The position numbers were made by a program, and so were the translations under genes. From positions 1 through 64,000 of the forward strand of contig JBGTCV010000136.1 in the NCBI GenBank assembly GCA_041748655.1: a DNA stretch of 64,000 nucleotides, in the 5' to 3' direction. Below the pieces are notes generated by a model. That model had not been told where the DNA came from and did not search any database. It saw only the letters and a list, made by a program, of their open reading frames with translations. Below are positions 57,998-64,000 of this stretch, piece after piece. The stretch comes from Leptofilum sp041748655 (GTDB lineage Bacteria > Chloroflexota > Anaerolineae > Promineifilales > Promineifilaceae). The number at the start of each line of letters is the position of its first letter. Position 1 is the stretch's first letter.

Positions 57998-58093
57998 TGG
58001 ATTGCTCCTTGAAAAATTTAACGCAAAGGCGCGAAGGCGCAGAGAAATTGGTTGATGGTTAATCGGATTTGATTACGTGAAGAGTATGGGGAA

Positions 58094-59620
58094 ATGGAAA
58101 TGAAAATGCAAGCGTTTAAAGTGAAAGTTAAGGATAGGCATCCGCAGATTTGCAGATGGCGCAGTTTGCGCTCGCAGATTTTCTTGATTTTTTTGCTGAT
58201 TGGGTGTGGCGAAACGGCCGTTCTCACCCCAACCCCCATTTTCAATACGCCCACCAGCCAGATATTACCTACGCCGACGCTGGCACCGGGGCCAACGGCC
58301 GTTCCCACCAACACCCCGCCCCCCACTGCCACATCGCTGCCTGAGGGTTTGTCCATTGGCGATCCGTATGCGCCGGAGCTGGGCAACACGGGCTACGACG
58401 TGAGCCATTACAGCTTGCAGCTGGCGCTAGACCCGGCGGTGACGAACATCGACGCCACGGTGCAGATTGAGGGGGTGGTGACGCAGCCCAATCTGGCAGC
58501 GCTGTCGCTCGATTTTGTGGGTTTTACCATTGCAGAGGTGCTGCTGGATGGCCAGCCGGTGGCCTTTGCCCATGAAAATGACAAGCTGATTTTGTTTCCT
58601 GCCCGGCCTTTGCTAGAGAACAGCTCGTTTGTGGTGTTGGTTGCGTATGCCGGTGCGCCGGTGCAGCGACCGTCTCCTTACGCAGGTTTTGCCACCTCCC
58701 TGGGGATGAGCTTTGTGAACGGCCAAAGCATCTACGTGCTGTCGGAGCCAGACGGCTCTCGCTTCTGGTTTCCCAACAACGATCATCCGCGTGACAAGGC
58801 AACCTACCGCTTTGAAATCACGGTTCCTGCGGGCTTAACGGCCGTTGCCAACGGCCTGCTCATCGATCAGATCGATGAAGAAACAACCAGCACCTTCATC
58901 TGGGAGCACGATTTTTTGATGGCTTCTTACCTGGCGACGGTGGTGGTGGGTGAGTTTCAGCGGTTGGAAAGCAGGTCGCCCGACGGGGTGCTGCTGCGTC
59001 ATTACGTGACGGATGAGGCGATGGTTGAGTTTGAAACGGCCGTTGCCGACCTCGGCCCAGCGATTGATTGGATGAGCGAGCGTTTTGGTCCGTACCCTTA
59101 TGAAGCGTTTGGCTTTGTCACGGCCGATGTGACCAGCGTGTCGCTGGAAACGCAGACGATGGTGCTGCTGGCCAACAACATGATCGGGCAGCGCACGGTG
59201 ATGCACGAGCTGGCCCACATGTGGTTTGGTAACTGGGTCAGTCTGGATTCCTGGCAGCAGATGTGGCGCAACGAGGGATTTGCCACCTACGTGCAGCTGA
59301 TGTGGCAGACGCAGGACGATCCAGAGGATTTGCAGCTCATGATTGAAGCGTTTAGAACGGCCGTTGCCGACAATGGCCAGCCGTTCCCGCTGGGCAATCC
59401 GCCCCCGGCGCAGCTGTTTAGCTTCAACACCTACTTTGGCGGAGCCGTTTTTGTGCATGAGCTGCGGCAGGAGATGGGGGATGAGGCGTTTTTCAGCGGG
59501 CTGCAAAGCTATTTTGCCACCTACGGCGGCGGCACCGCCAGCGACGACCAGTTCCAGGCGGTGATGGAAGTGGCACACGGGCAGCCGCTGGACGCCTTTT
59601 TTGCGGAGTGGCTGGAATGA
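58094..59620 (+). CDS. Secreted M1-family zinc metallopeptidase lipoprotein
   Basis: A 508-residue lipoprotein with lipobox L-I-G-C-G and a Pro/Thr linker. The catalytic zinc motif is H371-E-L-A-H375 followed by E394 in N-E-G-F-A-T-Y, the HExxH-x18-E of gluzincin aminopeptidases. The G-x-M-E-N substrate motif appears changed (V-S-L-E-T-Q-T-M). Codons 15-34 of the signal region are made of GCAGATTTGCAGAT-type repeat text seen between genes elsewhere. The gene has five ACGGCCGT sites, the most of any here. Confidence 0.9.
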   Translation: MEMKMQAFKVKVKDRHPQICRWRSLRSQIFLIFLLIGCGETAVLTPTPIFNTPTSQILPTPTLAPGPTAVPTNTPPPTATSLPEGLSIGDPYAPELGNTGYDVSHYSLQLALDPAVTNIDATVQIEGVVTQPNLAALSLDFVGFTIAEVLLDGQPVAFAHENDKLILFPARPLLENSSFVVLVAYAGAPVQRPSPYAGFATSLGMSFVNGQSIYVLSEPDGSRFWFPNNDHPRDKATYRFEITVPAGLTAVANGLLIDQIDEETTSTFIWEHDFLMASYLATVVVGEFQRLESRSPDGVLLRHYVTDEAMVEFETAVADLGPAIDWMSERFGPYPYEAFGFVTADVTSVSLETQTMVLLANNMIGQRTVMHELAHMWFGNWVSLDSWQQMWRNEGFATYVQLMWQTQDDPEDLQLMIEAFRTAVADNGQPFPLGNPPPAQLFSFNTYFGGAVFVHELRQEMGDEAFFSGLQSYFATYGGGTASDDQFQAVMEVAHGQPLDAFFAEWLE

Positions 59621-59691
59621 GCCGTGTATTTCCCCAGAAACTGCTTACTTAAATGAAACGACTCTTCGACAAATAGTGTGCTTGAGCTTTT

Positions 59692-59751
59692 ATCAAAGAT
59701 TTCGCAGATTGAGAAGATTAAAAAATCTAGTAAATCTGCGAAATCTTTGAT
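59692..59751. repeat. Perfect 19-base inverted repeat, AAAGATTTCGCAGATT family
   Basis: ATCAAAGATTTCGCAGATT (59692-59710) and its exact complement (59733-59751). It lies between the convergent M1 peptidase and MscS genes. Confidence 0.88.
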
Positions 59752-59828
59752 TATGAATCATGACAGCACACTAATTGATGTTGACCCAATGAAACCTGGT
59801 TCGCAAAGAAGTTTCCGGGGAAATGGGT

Positions 59829-60680
59829 TCACTCGTCCAGTTCCAGGATGGGTTGGTCCCAGTCGGAATCTTTTACTTTTACGGCCGTTTCCGTCAAAAC
59901 CGTGTTGGGCACAATGAGCCGTTCGCTGCCCACGCGGATTTCTGCATTGAGCGTGCCAATCGCTTCCAGAACTCCTTCTTCCTCGTTGATAATTACCCGG
60001 TCGCCCATTTCAAACTGCTCGCGAGCGTAATAACCCGCCAACACGCTGCGGGCCACGTCGCGCCCGCCCAGGCCAAAGGCCAGCGCCAGCCCGGCCACGG
60101 CAATGGTGATGACGTTGGTGAAAATGTTGGTCATGATGCTGGCGTTGATACCCAGCTGCTCCAGCACCACAATCACAATCATAATGATGAGCAGCACATT
60201 GACCCCTTGCCCCACTTCCTGATGAAAATCTACGCCCATACCGCTCATGGCAGCCTGGGCTGCCTTGCCCAGAAATTGGGCCAGCAGCACCCCGGCGGTG
60301 AGCGTGATCAGGGCAGCCAGCAGCCGGGGCAGGAAGGCGATCAGGTTGCGCAAAGGCTCTACGGCGGCATTCAGCCCCAAACTTTCCAGGGCAATCAGGA
60401 TGAAGTTGAGGAAGATGATCCAGTAAAGCAGCAGCCCCAACAGTTGGGTGCCAGAGCGGCCAATTTGGGCTTTTTCCAGCCCGGCCTTGATGCCGGTGCG
60501 CTCCAGCAAATCTTCCAGGCGCAGCTTTTCGCCCAACCGCTGTACGATGGTGGCGATGGATTTGGCCAGCAGCCAGCCAACCAGCAGGATGATGAAGGCG
60601 GTTGCCAGGCGCGGCGCATAATCGATGGCGTTGGCGATCATGTTGCTAAAGGCGGTTTGAATTATCTCGAAATCAATCAT
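59829..60680 (-). CDS. MscS-family mechanosensitive channel
   Basis: A 283-residue small-conductance channel-type protein with several N-terminal membrane helices. The pore-lining helix is Gly/Ala-rich (V-A-G-L-A-L-A-F-G-L-G-G) and is followed by the beta domain (F-E-M-G-D-R-V-I-I, E-E-G-V-L-E-A-I-G). It relieves turgor or senses membrane tension. The start overlaps the upstream small gene by 8 bases, so the channel is translated with a sigma-factor operon. Confidence 0.9.
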   Translation of the reverse strand: MIDFEIIQTAFSNMIANAIDYAPRLATAFIILLVGWLLAKSIATIVQRLGEKLRLEDLLERTGIKAGLEKAQIGRSGTQLLGLLLYWIIFLNFILIALESLGLNAAVEPLRNLIAFLPRLLAALITLTAGVLLAQFLGKAAQAAMSGMGVDFHQEVGQGVNVLLIIMIVIVVLEQLGINASIMTNIFTNVITIAVAGLALAFGLGGRDVARSVLAGYYAREQFEMGDRVIINEEEGVLEAIGTLNAEIRVGSERLIVPNTVLTETAVKVKDSDWDQPILELDE

Positions 60681-61047
60681 TTCCTCTGGGTCTCCTTCTG
60701 TTTCTGCGTGTCTGTTTGGGGCTGCCCAGCAACGGCCGTAATAAGCTCATCGCCACGCTGCCAAACCCTTGCGTACCCAGCTTCACCACGTTGAGGGCCA
60801 GGTCTGAGCGGTGAATTTGATGAACCAGGCGGCGGCGCATCTTTTTGGCTTGTGCCGATTCAATATCTGGCAGCTGCTTAACGGCCGTTTGTGACGGTTG
60901 ATCCTGCCACAGCGCATCCACAAGCTCCAGGCTGGTTTCATCCTCAGCCAGCTGCGCCATAATTTGTTCATTGGTGGCCTGGTCTAATGTGCCCGCCACA
61001 AATTGGCGCAGCAGCTCCTGGGTGAGGGGGGGCGGTTCATTGATCAT
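60673..61047 (-). CDS. Small protein between ECF sigma factor and MscS, putative anti-sigma-like
   Basis: A 124-residue protein I do not recognise. The first half is helical and acidic (L-T-Q-E-L-L-R-Q-F-V-A-G-T-L-D-Q, E-Q-I-M-A-Q-L-A-E-D) and resembles the helical start of anti-sigma domains, but it lacks Cys, so any zinc site is absent. The second half is basic and ends in R-R-N-R-R-R-P-R-G. No membrane helix is clear. It overlaps the sigma gene by four bases (ATGA) and the channel gene by eight. The position favours a regulator of the sigma factor. Confidence 0.68.
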   Translation of the reverse strand: MINEPPPLTQELLRQFVAGTLDQATNEQIMAQLAEDETSLELVDALWQDQPSQTAVKQLPDIESAQAKKMRRRLVHQIHRSDLALNVVKLGTQGFGSVAMSLLRPLLGSPKQTRRNRRRPRGND

Positions 61048-61631
61048 GATTTACCTGCCAGCAGACGGTACTGTATTTGCAGCGCCAATCTGGCCCGCTG
61101 CACGCGCATTTTTGCGGCGCTAAGGCCAATATCCAGCAGATCGGCGATTTCGTTATACGGCCGTTCTTCCATATCTTTCATATACAAAATCTCGCTCACG
61201 TTTGGGTCCAGGTTGGCCAATGCTTCAGCCAGCAGCTCCCGTTGATAGTTGTTCTGATACTCTTTTTCAACGGATTGGCGTGATGGCATAACTTCCGCCA
61301 CGGTTTCCATCTCTGTTTCTGCTTCCTGTGGCCGCCGCCCCCGGTGCCGAATTTCATTTTGGCAGGTGTTAATGGCCACCCGGTACAGCCACGTTTTGAA
61401 GGATGATCTTCCTTCAAACTGGTGCAGGCTGCGATACACCTTGAAAAACACTTCCTGAGTTAAATCTTCGGCGTCTTGCCGGTTGCGCATATAGCTGTAA
61501 CAAACCCGCCATACCACCGACTGATACCGCCGAAATAGTTCCTGAAACGGCCGATCATCTTTGGTGCCACGCTGTACACAAACCTCGATTAACGCAACAT
61601 CGGACAATTCCGCTAAAGACAGTTGCCCCAT
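61044..61631 (-). CDS. ECF RNA polymerase sigma factor
   Basis: A 195-residue sigma-70 family factor of ECF size. Region 2 has F-Q-E-L-F-R-R-Y-Q-S-V-V-W-R and D-A-E-D-L-T-Q-E-V-F-F-K-V, with K-T-W-L-Y-R-V-A-I-N. Region 4 has Y-N-E-I-A-D-L-L-D-I-G-L-S-A-A-K-M-R-V-Q-R-A-R. It heads an operon with a small protein and an MscS channel, tied by start/stop overlaps. This suggests an osmotic or envelope stress unit. Confidence 0.94.
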   Translation of the reverse strand: MGQLSLAELSDVALIEVCVQRGTKDDRPFQELFRRYQSVVWRVCYSYMRNRQDAEDLTQEVFFKVYRSLHQFEGRSSFKTWLYRVAINTCQNEIRHRGRRPQEAETEMETVAEVMPSRQSVEKEYQNNYQRELLAEALANLDPNVSEILYMKDMEERPYNEIADLLDIGLSAAKMRVQRARLALQIQYRLLAGKS

Positions 61632-61979
61632 ACCGATACCAATACCCCTCGCAGCCGGTAACTTTGTCTCCTTTCGCTACCCTGGTGCCAGCCAGAAACA
61701 ATCTGACTGAGAAAAGTCGCAAGCATCGGTATTTTATTCGATTATGCTTTTTTGTGCCGATCATGGCCGTATCCGTTGCCGGCTTCACCGAAATGACTGC
61801 CCATTTTCGGTTGATATGTTGCCAATACGCTGGAACTTTATGCTTGTTTATGTCGGTCGATACAATTGTTGATAAAATTCTAATGCTTTCATTGACCCCG
61901 GCATTGTAGTCAAGTCACAAAACATCCCCATACCCTTTTGTTGATACGCGCATTAAACAAAACAAAAAAGGAGAAAAAC
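61632..61979. other. Divergent gap ECF sigma - LysM gene
   Basis: About 350 bases without a gene. GGAACTT at 61832-61838 followed after about 15 bases by CGGTCG looks like an ECF-type promoter pointing to the LysM gene (GGAAC...GTC pattern), but the match is partial. No terminator or dyad stands out. Confidence 0.45.
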
Positions 61980-62321
61980 ATGTCTGAAAAAGAAGCATTT
62001 GATCGTAAAAAAGAGGAAGCCAAGAAAAGTGAAGCTGCCAGGCCAGAGGCCAAACCGCAGCATTTAGCTGCCGCCGTGAAGCAAACGGCTGCACGCAAAG
62101 CCCGTGTGGCGGGAGAAGCAGAGGCTAAAGGCCCGGCCATTAAAGCAGAGCATACTGTCGTTAGCGGCGATACGCTGAGCGGAATGGCCCAAAAATATTA
62201 TGGTTCGGCCGTACGGGAAAAATGGATGGCCATTTACGAAGCCAATAAGGAAATCATTGGCGATAATCCGTCCCTCATTCGCGTGGGGCAGGTGTTGCAG
62301 ATTCCAGAGCTGGATGAGTAA
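61980..62321 (+). CDS. Small cytoplasmic LysM-domain protein
   Basis: A 113-residue protein with a highly charged start (K-E-A-F-D-R-K-K-E-E-A-K-K) and one C-terminal LysM domain (V-V-S-G-D-T-L-S-G-M-A-Q-K-Y-Y-G, V-G-Q-V-L-Q-I-P). It resembles the YgaU type, with no signal peptide. AAAGGAG lies before the ATG at 61980. YgaU-like proteins are stress-induced in other bacteria. The nearby sigma operon and possible ECF promoter would fit that. Confidence 0.88.
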   Translation: MSEKEAFDRKKEEAKKSEAARPEAKPQHLAAAVKQTAARKARVAGEAEAKGPAIKAEHTVVSGDTLSGMAQKYYGSAVREKWMAIYEANKEIIGDNPSLIRVGQVLQIPELDE

Positions 62322-62329
62322 ATCGGTGT

Positions 62330-62376
62330 TGCATGATGTGTGATGCGCTTTTTGGACAGGCATCACACATCATGCA
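62330..62376. repeat. Perfect 17-base inverted repeat between convergent genes
   Basis: TGCATGATGTGTGATGC (62330-62346) and its complement (62360-62376) flank a 13-base loop. It resembles the TGATGCGTGAAAC family. It may end both the LysM and FHA transcripts. Confidence 0.85.
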
Positions 62377-62385
62377 GCTATTGGA

Positions 62386-63045
62386 TTAGGGGCAAATGGG
62401 GTTAAAACCGAGCGGGCCAAGGACGATTTCCCAGAACGGCCGTAATCCACCACAATACAGCAGCCGCCCTTGCTCGTAATTGTCCAGTGCCACCACGCTG
62501 CCCGCGCACAGCAGGCAGGCCAGCAGCAGCAGAAAGCCACAGCCAATGAGAATACGGTTGCGGTTGGGAGAAACGGCCGTTTCCGGCGCGTCGAACTCAT
62601 CAAAGGCAGCAGCTGGGGCGCCTGGCCGGGGCGTGGGAAAGCTGCCCGGCTGGGCGTAGACAGGGGCCGGTTCCGGCGGCAGCGATGGGGTGGGCACATC
62701 GTCTGCGGGTGAGTAGATCATTTCCGAGGGCATGCCTGCGGCCCAGTAACGCAACTGCATCGTGTCGCCAAACTCCAAAGAATCGCCATGTTGCAGGGCT
62801 GTGGGTTGGTTCAGGCGGATACCGTTGACAAAGGTGCCGTTGGTGCTGCCCAAATCTTCTACCACGTAGCCGCCCCCCTGCGGTGTAATCTGGGCGTGTC
62901 TGCGGGACATCTCGGCGTCGTTGATGACAATGCCGTTGTTGGCCGAACGGCCGATGGTTTGCGGCGCATTGCCCAGAGAAAAAATCTGTCCTGGCTCTGG
63001 CCCTTGTTCTATAACCAGGCGAGCGGCCGTTTGGTTGGCATCCAT
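62386..63045 (-). CDS. FHA-domain membrane protein
   Basis: A 219-residue protein with a complete N-terminal FHA domain: I-G-R-S (31-34), S-R-R-H (47-50), L-G-S-T-N-G-T (65-71). It binds phosphothreonine peptides. A Pro-rich linker leads to one membrane helix near 165-190 and a short Cys/Gly-containing tail. It should pair with a Ser/Thr kinase, none of which is in the window. AGGAG precedes the ATG. Confidence 0.92.
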   Translation of the reverse strand: MDANQTAARLVIEQGPEPGQIFSLGNAPQTIGRSANNGIVINDAEMSRRHAQITPQGGGYVVEDLGSTNGTFVNGIRLNQPTALQHGDSLEFGDTMQLRYWAAGMPSEMIYSPADDVPTPSLPPEPAPVYAQPGSFPTPRPGAPAAAFDEFDAPETAVSPNRNRILIGCGFLLLLACLLCAGSVVALDNYEQGRLLYCGGLRPFWEIVLGPLGFNPICP

Positions 63046-63105
63046 AACAATCTCCTGAGAGTTGGTGAAGAAAAGATGGCGGAGTATAAAAATAAAGGGT
63101 TCTGT

Positions 63106-63133
63106 TTGTCAATGCAGATTTTTGGCGTATCCT
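63106..63133 (+). promoter_or_regulatory. Promoter of the DUF952 gene
   Basis: TTGTCA at 63106-63111, a 16-base spacer, and TATCCT at 63128-63133. The start would fall on or near the ATG at 63141, so the transcript may be leaderless. Confidence 0.5.
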
Positions 63134-63140
63134 CTGTGGC

Positions 63141-63491
63141 ATGACGATTATTTTACATATTACCACACAAGAGGCGTGGCAAACGGCCGTTGCCGCCGGG
63201 GAATACTGCGCCGATTCATTGGCCAGCGAAGGTTTTATCCACTGCTCCACCGTTGAGCAGGTCCTGCTGCCCGCCAACCAACTGTACGCCGGGCAAACTG
63301 GCCTCATTCTGCTCACCATCGACCCAACCAAACTCACGGCAAAGTTGGTCTACGAAGATTGCTACGAAAGCGGCCAGGCATTCCCCCACATCTACGGCCC
63401 GCTCAACCTGGACGCCGTTACTGGTTTCATTGAATTCCCAACCAATCCAGACGGCACCTTCGCTCTTCCCGCCGAACTTAACATAACGTGA
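63141..63491 (+). CDS. DUF952 family protein
   Basis: A 116-residue protein of the DUF952 family: I-L-H-I-T-T, G-F-I-H-C-S-T, and Y-G-P-L-N-L-D-A-V. The fold is related to ADP-ribosyltransferase-like small domains, but no activity is established. The next gene begins three bases after the stop, so they are probably cotranscribed. There is no ribosome site, in line with a leaderless start. Confidence 0.9.
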   Translation: MTIILHITTQEAWQTAVAAGEYCADSLASEGFIHCSTVEQVLLPANQLYAGQTGLILLTIDPTKLTAKLVYEDCYESGQAFPHIYGPLNLDAVTGFIEFPTNPDGTFALPAELNIT

Positions 63492-63494
63492 CCG

Positions 63495-63992
63495 ATGATT
63501 AATCTTCTAAAGTTTATGGGGAAGTGGTTAAGCATTGGCCTATTGGCTGCTCTCTTAATTTGCTCTTTGTTTTTGATGGGGTTCATCGGAATCGTGTATT
63601 ATGCTCAATCAAGCGCCTATGCTTTAGCTCCATCTGAATACCCAAATAGTGAACTGTTAGAAAAGTGGCAAAGTGGTGGTCCGGATTCAATGTGGGATCG
63701 ACGTACATACCGAACTTCCGACAATGTGGACGAAGTTTTTCTATTTTTTGAAGAGCAGATGCCGGGTTTTGAGAGAGAAAGTGATTCAGAGATGACAACA
63801 GGGGCTTATTATAATTTTGCCCAAAACAGCAACTGGGTGGCAAGACATGCTGCTGAATTTGCCTGCACGAGTTTGTATTGTATAGAGGATTCAGCATTAA
63901 CTTATCCAAGTGCAAGCATAAAGTTTTATCCAGCTCCGGATGATTCAACAGGTACTTTAATTGAAGTTTGGATAAGTTGGCCTGCCCCTTGA
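63495..63992 (+). CDS. Membrane-anchored protein of unknown function
   Basis: I do not recognise this 165-residue protein. One N-terminal helix (W-L-S-I-G-L-L-A-A-L-L-I-C-S-L-F-L-M-G-F) anchors an outside or cytoplasmic domain with two Cys (F-A-C-T-S-L-Y-C) that may form a disulfide. The gene looks richer in A/T than its neighbours and has no ACGGCCGT site. Both facts fit recent arrival. It follows the DUF952 gene by three bases. It ends 8 bases before the window edge. Confidence 0.72.
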   Translation: MINLLKFMGKWLSIGLLAALLICSLFLMGFIGIVYYAQSSAYALAPSEYPNSELLEKWQSGGPDSMWDRRTYRTSDNVDEVFLFFEEQMPGFERESDSEMTTGAYYNFAQNSNWVARHAAEFACTSLYCIEDSALTYPSASIKFYPAPDDSTGTLIEVWISWPAP

Positions 63993-64000
63993 CATTTTAC

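Overview
The window looks like a bacterial chromosome segment from the Chloroflexota, probably an Anaerolineae-type lineage. This is an inference from gene content and order: minCDE-rodA, a long division/cell-wall (dcw) cluster headed by mraZ, an adenosylcobalamin (class II) ribonucleotide reductase with nrdR, a DHH-CBS-CCA tRNA nucleotidyltransferase, and many secreted lipoproteins. No rRNA gene is present to settle it. I see no phage, transposase, integrase or CRISPR array.

Layout. 149-2383: a serine hydrolase and a divergent GDP-mannose dehydratase-like enzyme. 2642-5678: minC, minD, minE and a SEDS gene (rodA). 5980-7612: gltX and tRNA-Gln(CTG). 7750-14367: an ECF sigma/anti-sigma pair, an SPFH protein, an M28 peptidase lipoprotein, a UPF0173 hydrolase, a lytic transglycosylase and an unknown membrane protein. 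14743-25758: a CCA-adding enzyme, a LuxR-type regulator with a degenerate receiver, a stress-type protein, a PEP/pyruvate-binding ATP-grasp protein, a HIT protein, an M23/LysM lipoprotein, a DUF2344 protein and a phosphodiester glycosidase. 25841-28735: nrdR-nrdJ. 29152-47081 (minus strand, order of transcription): mraZ, rsmH, an ftsL-like gene, ftsI/PBP, murF, mraY, murD, ftsW, murG, a CvpA-like gene, murC, murB, ddl, ftsQ, ftsA, ftsZ. 47438-53757: a phosphorylase, an EamA transporter, a Calx-beta surface protein, clpP and tig, then tRNA-Leu(TAG). 54023-63992: an 8-oxoguanine-deaminase-like enzyme and a tandem Nudix protein, a MEMO protein, an M1 peptidase, an ECF sigma/small protein/MscS operon, LysM and FHA proteins, a DUF952 protein and an unknown membrane-anchored protein.

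Two genome-wide habits stand out more than any single gene. First, the palindrome ACGGCCGT occurs about 100 times (my count by eye), where one or two would be expected by chance. It occurs inside and between genes and on all codon phases, so it repeatedly writes T-A-V, N-G-R or R-P into proteins. It recalls the HIP1 palindrome of cyanobacteria. Second, many intergenic gaps hold large inverted repeats built from 7-8 base tandem words (for example CAGTAAT, TAATTGAG, TAGTCGGG, CACAGAGTTTC, GTGAAACGTGAT). Many start at or inside the stop codon of the upstream gene, several separate co-directional dcw genes, and some run into coding sequence.

Regulation. mraZ has a set of four GTGG repeats at exact 10-base spacing (the MraZ operator pattern) and an extended -10 promoter. 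Just downstream of that promoter lies GAAC-N4-GTTC, the pattern of the Gram-positive LexA box. The same 12-mer form lies at the same place downstream of a strong promoter for the unknown membrane protein at 13543-14367. This suggests a shared, SOS-like operator linking cell division to that gene.
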